Assembly (NCBI GenBank): GCA_013822915.1
Contig: PNLG01000176.1
Location: 1 to 8,590, forward strand
Origin: Sphingomonas sp.
GTDB lineage: Bacteria > Pseudomonadota > Alphaproteobacteria > Sphingomonadales > Sphingomonadaceae
DNA length: 8,590 nucleotides
Reading direction: 5' to 3'
In this document: positions 1 to 6,907 of the stretch, in pieces
How the letters are laid out: the number at the start of each line of letters is the position of its first letter
How positions within the stretch are numbered: position 1 is the stretch's first letter
Translations under genes and position numbers: made by a program
The notes under the pieces: model-generated
Seen by the model: the letters and a program-made list of their open reading frames with translations, nothing else
Told to the model about the DNA's origin: nothing
Database searches by the model: none

Positions 1-390
1 TTTCCGCGCGCGCAGCTTGAGACGGCGGCGGCGATTGTGCGGGCCTTGGTAAATACTTATGGTGTCACCGAAATTGTCGGCCATGACGATATCGCGCCGG
101 TCCGCAAATCCGATCCCGGTCCGGCTTTTGACATGGCGTGGTTCCGCGCACGCGTGTTTGGCGGGCGGGCGGATGATGGCGACGCGCTGATCCGGGTGAG
201 CGCGGCGAGCGGGCTGAACCTGCGGACCGGGCCCGGCACGCAATTTGCGGTCACCAAGCTGTTGGGGGAGGGCGTTTTGCTCGAGGAGCTCGAAATCAAT
301 GGCAATTGGCTTCAGGTCAATGTGATTGATGAAAGCGGTCGGCCCAGCCTGACCGGATGGGTGCATCAGCGCTTTACTGAACCCGCCTGA
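1..390 (+). CDS. N-acetylmuramoyl-L-alanine amidase with C-terminal SH3b domain (5' end missing)
   Basis: The frame is open from base 1, so this is the last 129 codons of a longer gene whose start lies left of the window. The visible protein begins at the end of a zinc-dependent amidase domain of the AmpD / Amidase_2 (PGRP-fold) family, which cuts the amide bond between N-acetylmuramic acid and L-alanine of the stem peptide. The diagnostic motif GHDDIAPVRKSDPGP (fragment residues 27-41) has the AmpD spacing of zinc ligand His (His28), catalytic-type Lys (Lys36) and zinc ligand Asp (Asp38), i.e. H-x7-K-x-D. The first zinc histidine would lie upstream. Residues about 64-126 form a bacterial SH3 (SH3_3) domain with the typical LNLRTGPGTQF core and a terminal GWVH, normally used to bind cell-wall material. 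The domain order suggests a periplasmic wall-remodelling or recycling enzyme; a signal peptide cannot be checked. It converges on murI, with 16 bases between the two stop codons. Confidence 0.9.
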   Translation, partial: FPRAQLETAAAIVRALVNTYGVTEIVGHDDIAPVRKSDPGPAFDMAWFRARVFGGRADDGDALIRVSAASGLNLRTGPGTQFAVTKLLGEGVLLEELEINGNWLQVNVIDESGRPSLTGWVHQRFTEPA

Positions 391-406
391 TCCCCTCCGG
401 GCTCGC

Positions 407-1201
407 TCATAATGCTTCGATGCGCGTCAGCCCGAACGAGGCAAGCGCCGGGGCCAAAGCGTGTTCAGCGTCGCCGAGCCGTGTGAACACGGCCATGCCG
501 ACGGCGGGCGTATCGGGCCAGGGCTGATCGCGGGTCAGATGCGCGATGCGGCGGGCGATCCCCGCGCTGCCGTCGACAAAGCGGATCGGGCGCGGCGCGG
601 CGGCGGCGAGCTCGGCCTCCACCAGGGGGAAATGGGTGCAGGCGAGCACCACGGTGTCGATCCGGTCACCGCCCGCCTGGCCCAACAAGCCGTCAAGCGC
701 GGCCCGGTAGCGCGCGGGCGCGACCGGCGCCCCCCGCAGCTTTTCTTCGGCGGCGGCAACCAAATCCGCCGATCCGTGACGCAGGACCAGGCAATCGCCC
801 GCAAATTCGGTCGTCAGATTATCGACATAGGCCTGCCGCACCGTCGCTTCTGTCCCGAGCACGCCGATGGCGCGGGTGGTGCTGAGAAGCGCGGCGGGCT
901 TGATTGCGGGCACGGTGCCGACGATCGGCAGGTCGAGCGCGGCGCGCACCGCCGCCAGTGCGATCGTGGACGCCGTATTGCACGCAATCACGATGAGGTG
1001 GGGGCGATACCGCTCCGCCAGCCGTCCGAGCAACGCGGGGACGCGCGCGGCAATATCGGCTTCGTCGCGCGTGCCATAGGGGAAGCCCGCCGAATCGGCG
1101 GCATAAACCACCGGCATCTGCGGCAGCAACGCGCGGGCGGCGGCCAACACCGACAGGCCGCCAATACCGGAATCGAAAAACAGGACGGGGCGTTTATCCA
1201 T
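407..1201 (-). CDS. murI: Glutamate racemase MurI
   Basis: Cytoplasmic cofactor-independent enzyme interconverting L- and D-glutamate, supplying D-Glu for the MurD step of peptidoglycan synthesis. The 264-residue product has all family hallmarks: DSGIGG near the N-terminus (Asp10, Ser11), the substrate-binding PYG at 41-43, the first catalytic cysteine in ACNTAS (Cys74), a GVLGTEAT segment (113-120), and the second catalytic cysteine in LACTHFPL (Cys188). Length is normal for the family. The open frame continues upstream to 1330, but those residues are Arg/Pro/Gly-rich and unlike the family, and MDKRPVLFFDSG aligns with normal MurI N-termini, so the ATG at 1199-1201 is chosen. No strong Shine-Dalgarno is seen; the region before the start is a GGCGGG stretch inside a possible hairpin (1206-1230). 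It is divergent from plsY across 127 bases. No truncation or frameshift. Confidence 0.96.
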   Translation of the reverse strand: MDKRPVLFFDSGIGGLSVLAAARALLPQMPVVYAADSAGFPYGTRDEADIAARVPALLGRLAERYRPHLIVIACNTASTIALAAVRAALDLPIVGTVPAIKPAALLSTTRAIGVLGTEATVRQAYVDNLTTEFAGDCLVLRHGSADLVAAAEEKLRGAPVAPARYRAALDGLLGQAGGDRIDTVVLACTHFPLVEAELAAAAPRPIRFVDGSAGIARRIAHLTRDQPWPDTPAVGMAVFTRLGDAEHALAPALASFGLTRIEAL

Positions 1202-1205
1202 CGCG

Positions 1206-1230
1206 CGCCCGCCATGGCGCAAAGCGGGCG
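1206..1230 (-). promoter_or_regulatory. GC hairpin covering the murI ribosome-binding region
   Basis: In the murI leader, a CGCCCGC arm (1230-1224) pairs perfectly with GCGGGCG (1212-1206) across an 11-base loop, giving seven consecutive G-C pairs. The downstream arm lies 5-11 bases before the murI ATG, exactly where a Shine-Dalgarno would sit, and includes the only GGCGGG-like purine stretch there. It could lower translation by hiding the ribosome site. In DNA this GC-rich a stem of this size can arise by chance, so function is inference only. Confidence 0.3.
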
Positions 1231-1269
1231 GGCTTGGCAATCGCTGGCCTGGCTGGCCGCGAGTTGCAT

Positions 1270-1282
1270 GGCGGGCCCCGCC
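1270..1282. repeat. Short palindrome in the murI/plsY divergent region
   Basis: GGCGGG-C-CCCGCC is a perfect 6+1+6 inverted repeat roughly mid-way between the divergent murI and plsY starts. That position would suit an operator, but the sequence is all G/C in a G/C-rich genome and matches no regulator site I recognise. No convincing -35/-10 pair was found in the rest of 1202-1328; TTGCAT at 1264-1269 followed by GGCTAA at 1285-1290 has too short a spacer and a poor -10. Confidence 0.2.
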
Positions 1283-1328
1283 ACGGCTAAGGGTTGCACC
1301 GACGCGGCGCGGCCAATGGGGGTAAGGC

Positions 1329-1952
1329 ATGGACTGGACACTGATTTCCCCCGCGCTGCTCTGGCCCGTTGCGATTGGTTATCTGCTGGGGTCGGTCCCC
1401 TTTGGCCTGGTGCTGACGCGGGCTTTCGGCGCGGGCGATTTGCGCAGTATCGGCTCGGGCAGCATCGGCGCGACCAATGTGCTGCGCACGGGCCGCAAGG
1501 GGCTGGCGGCGGCGACGTTGCTGCTCGACGCGGCAAAGGGCGGGGTGGCGGTGGTGATTGCCGAGCAGCTCGCGCCGGGCGCTGGGCCGATGGCGGCGGG
1601 CGCGGCGCTGATCGGGCATTGCTACCCCGTCTGGCTGCGGTTTCGCGGCGGCAAGGGCGTGGCGACCGCACTGGGGATTATTCTGGCGGTGTCATGGCCG
1701 ATTGCGCTGGCACTGCTCGGCGTCTGGGCCGTGGCGATTGCGGTGTCACGGATTTCCTCGCTCAGCAGCCTGAGCGCGGTGGTGGCCGCGATCCCCGCCG
1801 CGCTGTTGCTGGGCAGCCCGGCGCTGGTCCCGCTGATGGCGGCGATGGCGCTGGTGATTGTGTGGAAGCACCGCGCGAACATCACCCGGCTGATGAATGG
1901 CACGGAGCCGCGCATTGGCGGCGCCAAGGCCGATGCGCCCAATGGCGGATGA
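1329..1952 (+). CDS. plsY: Glycerol-3-phosphate acyltransferase PlsY
   Basis: Integral inner-membrane enzyme that transfers an acyl group from acyl-phosphate (made by PlsX) to the sn-1 position of glycerol-3-phosphate, the first committed step to phosphatidic acid. The 207-residue product has the PlsY fold: several hydrophobic helices with three conserved cytoplasmic motifs. These are GSGSIGATNVLR in the first third, GHCYPVWLRFRGGKGVATALG in the middle (the glycine-rich phosphate-binding loop with RGGKG), and WKHRANITRLMNGTEPRIG near the C-terminus. The N-terminal GYLLGSVPFGL is also typical. The ATG at 1329 follows a GGGGGTAAGG purine stretch (1318-1327). Its end overlaps the proposed dprA start by 11 bases, implying co-transcription and probably translational coupling. 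Length is normal for the family. Confidence 0.96.
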   Translation: MDWTLISPALLWPVAIGYLLGSVPFGLVLTRAFGAGDLRSIGSGSIGATNVLRTGRKGLAAATLLLDAAKGGVAVVIAEQLAPGAGPMAAGAALIGHCYPVWLRFRGGKGVATALGIILAVSWPIALALLGVWAVAIAVSRISSLSSLSAVVAAIPAALLLGSPALVPLMAAMALVIVWKHRANITRLMNGTEPRIGGAKADAPNGG

Positions 1953-3027
1953 CGCCGCCGACCGGCTCCGGCTGATCCGCTCGGCCAATATCGGCCCGGT
2001 TACTTATGCGCAGTTGATCGCGCGGTTCGGCACCGCATCGGCGGCGCTGGCAGCGATCCCGATGCTGGCGATGCGCGGCGGCGGGCGCGCGCCCGTCATC
2101 GCCGATCCCCGGCTGATCGCGCGTGAACAGGCAGCGGTCGCAAAGCTTGGCGCGCGCTATCTGTTCCTCGGTACCCCCGGCTATCCCGCGCTGCTCGCGC
2201 AGACCGACACCGCGCCGCCGGTGTTGATCGTGCGCGGGTCGGGGGAGCTCCTCGCCCGCCCGATTGTCGCGATGGTCGGCGCGCGCAACGCATCGGCCGC
2301 CGCATGCCGCTTTGCGCGCGAACTGGCGCATGCGCTGGCGAGCGAAGGCGTCGTGATCGTCTCTGGGCTCGCGCGCGGTATCGACACGGCCGCGCATGTC
2401 GGCGCCATCGCGGGCGGGACGATCGGCGTGATCGCGAGCGGCATCGACATTGCCTTCCCGCCCGAAAACGCAGAACTTCAGGAACGCATCGCGCAAGAAG
2501 GGCTGCTGATCGCCGAACAGCCGCCCGGCGCCGAGCCACTCGCCCGTCATTTCCCGCAGCGCAACCGGATCATTGCGGGCCTCGCGCTGGGCACAGTGGT
2601 GGTGGAGGCGGCGCCCCGCTCCGGCTCGCTCATCACCGCGCGGCTGGCGGGCGAGGCGGGGCGCGACGTGATGGCGGTGCCCGGCAGCCCGGTCGATCCG
2701 CGCGCGCAAGGGTGCAATCAACTGATCCGCGACGGCGCGACTTTGGTGCAATCGGCGGCTGATGTGCTGGAGCTGATCCGGCCGATGGATGCGCGGATGC
2801 TGCGTGCGCCGACGTCGCCACCCTATCGCGCCCCCCCACCCGCCGACGCAAGCGAGGGCGAGCGGCGCGCGATTACCGGCCTGCTTGGCCCCGCACCCGT
2901 GATGGTTGATGAGCTGATCCGCCAATCGGGCTTTGCGCCGTCGGTGGTGCAGATCGTGCTGCTGGAGCTGGAACTGGCCGGGCGGCTGGCGCGGCATTCG
3001 GGCGGGCGGGTGAGCATCGCCGCTTGA
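1942..3027 (+). CDS. dprA: DNA-processing protein DprA (Smf)
   Basis: Cytoplasmic ssDNA-binding protein that loads RecA onto incoming single-stranded DNA during natural transformation; it is also widespread in bacteria not known to be competent. The 361-residue product has an N-terminal helix-hairpin-helix/SAM-like segment (about 8-40, with SANIGPVTYAQL), then the DprA Rossmann-type core. Core motifs are VGARNAS (112-118), SGLARGIDTAAH (141-152), FPQRNRIIAGL (204-214), EAAPRSGSLITARLA (222-236), VPGSP (246-250) and GCNQLIRDGA (257-266). After a Pro-rich linker (about 288-302), residues 305-361 fit the C-terminal winged-helix DprA domain. The start at 1942 (MADDAADRL) is preferred; an in-frame ATG at 1933 (three residues longer) is possible, with AAGG at 1926-1929 too close to the 1933 start and rather far from 1942. 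It overlaps plsY by 11 bases and precedes topA by 51 bases. The gene looks intact; no com genes are visible here. Confidence 0.95.
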   Translation: MADDAADRLRLIRSANIGPVTYAQLIARFGTASAALAAIPMLAMRGGGRAPVIADPRLIAREQAAVAKLGARYLFLGTPGYPALLAQTDTAPPVLIVRGSGELLARPIVAMVGARNASAAACRFARELAHALASEGVVIVSGLARGIDTAAHVGAIAGGTIGVIASGIDIAFPPENAELQERIAQEGLLIAEQPPGAEPLARHFPQRNRIIAGLALGTVVVEAAPRSGSLITARLAGEAGRDVMAVPGSPVDPRAQGCNQLIRDGATLVQSAADVLELIRPMDARMLRAPTSPPYRAPPPADASEGERRAITGLLGPAPVMVDELIRQSGFAPSVVQIVLLELELAGRLARHSGGRVSIAA

Positions 3028-3066
3028 CGAACGCTATCGGGGCTTCCCACCCTCGCGCGTATGCGT

Positions 3067-3073
3067 AAGGGAG
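3067..3073 (+). promoter_or_regulatory. Shine-Dalgarno of topA, deciding its start
   Basis: AAGGGAG lies five bases before the ATG at 3079 and is the strongest ribosome-binding site in the window. It supports the 3079 start (MQLVIVESPAKAKT) over the in-frame ATG at 3061, which has no purine-rich stretch before it and would add six residues not expected in the family. Confidence 0.8.
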
Positions 3074-3078
3074 CGTCC

Positions 3079-5673
3079 ATGCAGCTTGTCATTGTCGAAT
3101 CGCCGGCCAAGGCCAAGACCATCGAGAAATATCTGGGGGGCGATTACCGCGTGCTGGCCAGCTATGGCCATGTCCGCGATCTGCCCGCGCGCGATGGCTC
3201 GGTCGATGCCGATGCGGGCTTTGCGATGGAATGGGAAAATTACGCCGACAAGGCCAAGCAGCTCAAAGCGATCACCGATCTGGCGAAAACCGCTGACCGC
3301 CTGATCCTTGCCACCGACCCCGACCGCGAGGGGGAGGCGATTTCATGGCATGTGCAGGAAGTGCTGCGCGCCAAGAAAGCGCTGCCCAAGACGGTCGAGC
3401 GCGTTACCTTCAACGCGATTACCAAAGCGACTGTGACCGAGGCGATGCAGCATCCGCGCGCGCTCGACACCGATTTGATCGACGCCTACCGCGCACGCCG
3501 GGCGCTCGATTATCTGGTGGGGTTTACGCTGTCGCCAGTGTTGTGGCGCAAGCTGCCGGGTGCCAAATCGGCGGGGCGGGTGCAATCGGTCGCGCTGCGG
3601 CTGATCGTCGAGCGCGAGCGCGAGATCGAGGCATTCCGCCCCCAGGAATATTGGTCGGTGACCGCCGCCCTTGCGCATGACGGCACGCCGTTTGCCGCGC
3701 GGCTGAGCAAGTGGCGCGGGGCCAAGATCGATCGGCTGACCATCGGCAACGAAGGCGACGCGCTTGCGGCCAAGGCCGATGTCGAGGCGGGCCGGTTCAG
3801 CGTGGCGAGCGTCGAGACCAAGCCCGCCACCCGCAATCCGCCGCCGCCCTTCACCACCTCCACCCTGCAGCAGGAAGCCGCGCGCAAGCTGGGCTTTTCC
3901 GCCGACCACACCATGCGGATCGCGCAAGGCCTGTATGAGGATGGCGCGATCACCTATATGCGCACCGACGGCGTCCAGATGGACAGCAGCGCGATTTCGG
4001 CGGCGCGCAAGGCGGTGGCCGACCGCTATGACGCAGGTTATGTTCCCGACAAGCCGCGCCATTACACATCGAAAGCCAAAAACGCGCAGGAAGCGCATGA
4101 AGCGATCCGCCCGACCGACTTCAGCCGCGACCGCGCCGGGTCGGGCGATCATGCCCGGCTGTATGACCTGATCTGGAAACGCGCGCTCGCCAGCCAGATG
4201 GCATCGGCGCGGCTTGAGCGGACAACCGTGGAGCTGAGCGATGGCTCTGGCCTGCATGCGCTGCGCGCGACGGGGCAGGTGGTGTTGTTCCCCGGTTATC
4301 TGGCGCTATATGAAGAGGGGTCGGACGATAGCAGTGATGACGAAGCCCGCCGCCTCCCGCGTCTGCGCGAAGGAGATGCGCCCGCCAAAAAGAGCGTCGC
4401 TGCCGAACAGCATTTCACCCAGCCGCCGCCGCGCTTTTCGGAGGCCAGCCTGGTCAAGCGGCTGGAGGAATTGGGCATTGGCCGCCCCTCCACCTATGCG
4501 TCGATCATCAAGACGCTGAAGGACAGGCTTTATGTCCGTGTCGAGAAAAACCGCTTTTTTGCCGAGGAAAGCGGGCGGCTGGTCACCGCGTTTCTGGAGC
4601 GGTTTTTCGAAAAATATGTCGGCTATGACTTTACGGCGAGTCTGGAGGAAGAGCTTGACGATGTGTCGGGCGGGCGCGCCGAATGGCAGGCGGTGCTGGC
4701 CGCGTTCTGGCGCGATTTCAAACCGCGCACCAGCGAGGTCATGGCGTTCCAGCCGTCCGAAGTAACGGCCGCGCTCGACGAATTTCTGGGCGCCTATCTC
4801 TTTCCCGACAAGGGCGACGGTGGCGATCCGCGGCTCTGCCCCAATTGCGGTGAGGGGCGGCTCGCGCTTCGCGGCGGGCGGTTTGGCGCGTTCGTCGCGT
4901 GCTCCAACTATCCGACCTGCAAATTCACGCGCCGCTTTGCGCAAGGGGGGGGCGCAGAGGCGAGCGTCGATACCGGCCCGGAAGTGCTGGGGGTGGACCC
5001 GGCGACCGGGCTGGACGTGTCAAAACGATCGGGGCGCTTTGGGCCCTATGTCCAATTGGGCGATGGCAAGGAGGCCAAGCGCGCCTCCATCCCCAGGGAT
5101 TTGCCCGGCGCGCTCGATCTTGACTGGGCGCTGAAACTGCTCAGCCTGCCGCGCACCATTGGCCCGCACCCGGAAACCGGCGCGCCAATCACCGCGTCGA
5201 TCGGGCGTTACGGCCCGTATCTTGCGCACAACGGCAAATATGGGCGGCTGACATCGACTGCCGACGTGTTTGAGACCGGCATGAACGCCGCCGTCGTCAA
5301 GCTGGCGGAGGCAGCGGCGGGTGGCGGGCGACCGCAGCGCGGCGCGCAGGCGCCGCTCAAACTGCTGGGGCCGCACCCGCGCACCGAGGCGGAGATCAAG
5401 CTGATGGAGGGTCGCTACGGCGCTTACGTCACCGACGGCACCACCAATGCGACATTGCCCAAGACGATCGAGCGCGACGCGCTGACGCTGGAGGAGGCCG
5501 CCCAATTGATCGACGCGCGGGCGGCTGCCGCACCTGCAAGCGCCAAGAAAAAGGTCGCCAAGAAACCGGCGGCGAAGAAGAAGGCGACCCCTGCCAAGGC
5601 TGCTGCGAAGCCCCCGGCCAAGACGAAGCCAAAGCCCAAGGCAAAAGGCAAAGCAAAGCCCGCTGCCGAATAA
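3079..5673 (+). CDS. topA: DNA topoisomerase I (type IA)
   Basis: Relaxes negatively supercoiled DNA by cutting one strand through a 5'-phosphotyrosine link and passing the other strand; it balances gyrase on the chromosome. The 864-residue product is the usual length for proteobacterial TopA. In order: a TOPRIM domain (about 1-115) with catalytic Glu7 in IVESPAKAKT and metal-binding DPDREGEA (Asp80, Asp82, Glu84); the type IA core with the active-site Tyr293 in ITYMRTDG; EAHEAIRPTD and GIGRPSTYA (466-474). A single C4 zinc ribbon follows (Cys587-x2-Cys590, Cys608-x5-Cys614), then three topoisomerase C-terminal repeats around RSGRFGPYV (650), IGRYGPYL (708) and EGRYGAYV (777). The last 49 residues are a disordered Lys/Ala/Pro tail with 17 lysines, probably adding nonspecific DNA affinity. 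The start is fixed by AAGGGAG five bases upstream. It is last in the plsY-dprA-topA series and converges on the VOC gene. Confidence 0.98.
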   Translation: MQLVIVESPAKAKTIEKYLGGDYRVLASYGHVRDLPARDGSVDADAGFAMEWENYADKAKQLKAITDLAKTADRLILATDPDREGEAISWHVQEVLRAKKALPKTVERVTFNAITKATVTEAMQHPRALDTDLIDAYRARRALDYLVGFTLSPVLWRKLPGAKSAGRVQSVALRLIVEREREIEAFRPQEYWSVTAALAHDGTPFAARLSKWRGAKIDRLTIGNEGDALAAKADVEAGRFSVASVETKPATRNPPPPFTTSTLQQEAARKLGFSADHTMRIAQGLYEDGAITYMRTDGVQMDSSAISAARKAVADRYDAGYVPDKPRHYTSKAKNAQEAHEAIRPTDFSRDRAGSGDHARLYDLIWKRALASQMASARLERTTVELSDGSGLHALRATGQVVLFPGYLALYEEGSDDSSDDEARRLPRLREGDAPAKKSVAAEQHFTQPPPRFSEASLVKRLEELGIGRPSTYASIIKTLKDRLYVRVEKNRFFAEESGRLVTAFLERFFEKYVGYDFTASLEEELDDVSGGRAEWQAVLAAFWRDFKPRTSEVMAFQPSEVTAALDEFLGAYLFPDKGDGGDPRLCPNCGEGRLALRGGRFGAFVACSNYPTCKFTRRFAQGGGAEASVDTGPEVLGVDPATGLDVSKRSGRFGPYVQLGDGKEAKRASIPRDLPGALDLDWALKLLSLPRTIGPHPETGAPITASIGRYGPYLAHNGKYGRLTSTADVFETGMNAAVVKLAEAAAGGGRPQRGAQAPLKLLGPHPRTEAEIKLMEGRYGAYVTDGTTNATLPKTIERDALTLEEAAQLIDARAAAAPASAKKKVAKKPAAKKKATPAKAAAKPPAKTKPKPKAKGKAKPAAE

Positions 5674-5691
5674 CGCCTGGCGGCTAATTTT
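5662..5691 (+). terminator. Possible intrinsic terminator of topA
   Basis: GCTGCC (5662-5667) can pair with GGCGGC (5679-5684), one pair being G-U, across an 11-base loop, followed directly by TAATTTT (5685-5691). The stem-then-T-tract layout fits a weak rho-independent terminator for the rightward transcript. It begins inside the last topA codons and runs into the 3' end of the convergent VOC gene, as happens where two genes meet with only 10 bases between stops. The stem is short and the T-tract interrupted, so this is tentative. Confidence 0.35.
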
Positions 5692-6043
5692 GAATGAGGC
5701 GCAGTAACGTGCCGTCGGGATCGACGAGATAGGCAATGGTAAGCCCGCTCGGCTCGCGCCGGGGTGGGTGCAGCCGGGGAAAGCCGGTGGTCTTCTCGGC
5801 GATTCCGGCGGCGCGACACGCGGCATAAAGCCCGGTCAGGTCATCGACGCGCAGGCAGCAGCCGAACGAACTCGTCGCCGGATCGAGATCGGGATAGGGA
5901 AAAAATTCGAGCGTTAACGCCCCGCGCGACAGGATCATCCAGCCGTCGTCGCGCCAGCCCTGATCGAAGCCGAGCTTGCCATAGAAATCCGCGCTCGCCG
6001 AAAAATCGCGCGACGGCAGATTGGGGGTCGCGTGGTCGACCAC
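5684..6043 (-). CDS. VOC-family protein, bleomycin-resistance type
   Basis: A 119-residue protein of the vicinal-oxygen-chelate (glyoxalase/bleomycin-resistance/dioxygenase) superfamily. The N-terminus ATPNLPSRDF, followed by ADFYGKLGF (19-26), WRDDGWMIL (30-38), LEFFPYPDLDP (45-55) and CLRVDDL (63-69), closely resembles the bleomycin-binding Ble/BLMA-like group, which act as small dimers that sequester the drug without chemical change. Many chromosomal relatives are annotated this way without proven resistance, so the ligand is unknown. The start is GTG (6041-6043), giving the MVDHATPNLPSRDF N-terminus expected for the family; a GGGGCG stretch before it lies in the end of the upstream gene. 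It sits 5 bases after the SDR stop on the same strand and is likely translated by coupling. It is cytoplasmic, with no signal or membrane segment. Confidence 0.87.
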   Translation of the reverse strand: MVDHATPNLPSRDFSASADFYGKLGFDQGWRDDGWMILSRGALTLEFFPYPDLDPATSSFGCCLRVDDLTGLYAACRAAGIAEKTTGFPRLHPPRREPSGLTIAYLVDPDGTLLRLIQN

Positions 6044-6048
6044 CGCGA

Positions 6049-6837
6049 TCAGCGCCCCAGTCCGCGTTTCCGCATCCCCCGCCGCAGGCCACCGGGCATC
6101 CAGCGCGCGGCGAACATCAGCCGCTTGGCGGTTTTGCCAACCGGCGTGTGGAGCCGGTCACCATGCACCGCGTCCCACGCTGCCTGCGCGACATCCTCAA
6201 CCGGGGTAATTTCCAGCCCGCCCTCGACCACGGTTTCGCGCACCGTGCGGTTCGATCCCGCCATTCCTGCTGCGAGCAAGGGCGTTTCGATGAAGCTGGG
6301 CATCAGGGTGCGGACCTTGATGCCGTCCGCTGCCCACTCACCGTCCAGGCTCTCGGTCAGCGCGCGCACGCCGAATTTGGTGACCGCGTAAATGCTGATC
6401 CCCGGCCCGCCATAAATCCCCGCCGCCGACGATGTGTTGAGCAGGCACGATCCCGGTGTTGCCTTCAGATAGGGATAGCCAAGCTTGGCGCCGTTCACCA
6501 CGCCCATCAGGTTGATGCCGACCACCCGGTCGATTTCGTCAAAGCTGTTGACGGCGAGCGGGCCGCCGACCGCAATCCCGGCATTGTTGAACAGCACGTC
6601 GAGCCGCCCGCCGCTTGTCTCGACAAAGGCGGCGAGCGATGTCGCCCAACCATCGCGGTCGCGCACATCCATTGTGTAGCAGCTCGCCATGCCCGCCGGC
6701 AGCAGCGCTGCTGTCTCTGCCATCCCGGCCGCATTCACATCGGCAAGGCCAATCCGCCAGCCGCGCGCGGCAAACAGCACTGCGACCGCGCGGCCAATGC
6801 CCGATCCGCCGCCGGTAATGAAAATCGCCTTTGCCAT
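6049..6837 (-). CDS. Short-chain dehydrogenase/reductase (classical SDR)
   Basis: NAD(P)-dependent oxidoreductase of the classical SDR family, 262 residues, cytoplasmic. It shows the cofactor-binding TGGGSGIGR (8-16), an Asp after beta-2 (Asp33 in GLADVN, which usually favours NAD(H) over NADP(H)), DV at 57-58, NNAG (84-87), and the catalytic set Asn109, Ser137 (NTSSAAG), Tyr150 and Lys154 (YAVTKFG). Substrate cannot be deduced; relatives act on alcohols, sugars, steroids or acyl chains. The C-terminus is basic (RWMPGGLRRGMRKRGLGR), a modest oddity. The ATG at 6835-6837 has a GGGGGA Shine-Dalgarno (6852-6847) nine bases upstream. It is the first gene of a two-gene leftward unit with the VOC protein and is divergent from the ABC ATPase. 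Confidence 0.93.
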   Translation of the reverse strand: MAKAIFITGGGSGIGRAVAVLFAARGWRIGLADVNAAGMAETAALLPAGMASCYTMDVRDRDGWATSLAAFVETSGGRLDVLFNNAGIAVGGPLAVNSFDEIDRVVGINLMGVVNGAKLGYPYLKATPGSCLLNTSSAAGIYGGPGISIYAVTKFGVRALTESLDGEWAADGIKVRTLMPSFIETPLLAAGMAGSNRTVRETVVEGGLEITPVEDVAQAAWDAVHGDRLHTPVGKTAKRLMFAARWMPGGLRRGMRKRGLGR

Positions 6838-6846
6838 GGTGTTTCG

Positions 6847-6852
6847 TCCCCC
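6847..6852 (-). promoter_or_regulatory. Shine-Dalgarno of the SDR gene
   Basis: On the minus strand GGGGGA lies nine bases before the ATG at 6837, supporting that start. No clear promoter for the leftward unit is visible in the rest of the 70-base divergent region. Confidence 0.6.
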
Positions 6853-6870
6853 GTTCGGTGCGGTCGGTGT

Positions 6871-6899
6871 TTGACCTTCGCGCCTTCATCCCGCATCAC
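6871..6899 (+). promoter_or_regulatory. Candidate promoter of the ABC importer genes
   Basis: TTGACC (6871-6876) is a good -35 match and is followed after 17 bases by CATCAC (6894-6899), a weak -10. A start of transcription some seven bases later would fall at about 6906-6907, directly at the ATG at 6908. This agrees with the lack of any Shine-Dalgarno there, but the -10 matches only three of six consensus positions. Confidence 0.3.
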
Positions 6900-6907
6900 C
6901 GCGCGCG

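Noticed and set aside
391..406. Terminator between the amidase and murI
   Set aside because: Only 16 bases separate the stops; the best stem is four base pairs (CCCG/CGGG) with no T-tract.
1202..1330. Longer murI start at 1330 adding 43 residues
   Set aside because: The extra residues are Arg/Pro/Gly-rich, unlike MurI N-termini, and would overlap the plsY start; the ATG at 1201 gives a normal-length racemase.
461..1975. 504-codon open frame on the + strand across murI and plsY
   Set aside because: It is antisense to murI and in another frame over plsY; composition is Gly/Arg/Ala-rich with no domain, and it arises from the lack of A/T-rich stop codons in GC-rich DNA.
1882..2997. 371-codon open frame on the - strand across dprA
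   Set aside because: It is antisense to a DprA with all its motifs; the translation is rich in Arg/His/Gln/Ala with no recognisable fold.
3024..3065. Possible topA promoter starting at TTGACG (3024-3029)
   Set aside because: The -35-like hexamer overlaps the dprA stop, but nothing resembling a -10 lies 16-18 bases further on; TATGCG at 3060 is about 30 bases away.
3343..4257. 304-codon open frame on the - strand inside topA
   Set aside because: It lies wholly within the catalytic core of topA; it is a shadow frame with no motif or ribosome site.
6862..6876. GGTC-N7-GACC palindrome and twice-occurring GGTGTTT in the SDR/ABC divergent region
   Set aside because: A four-base arm and a seven-base repeat in 70 bases are too short to separate from chance, and no known regulator site matches.
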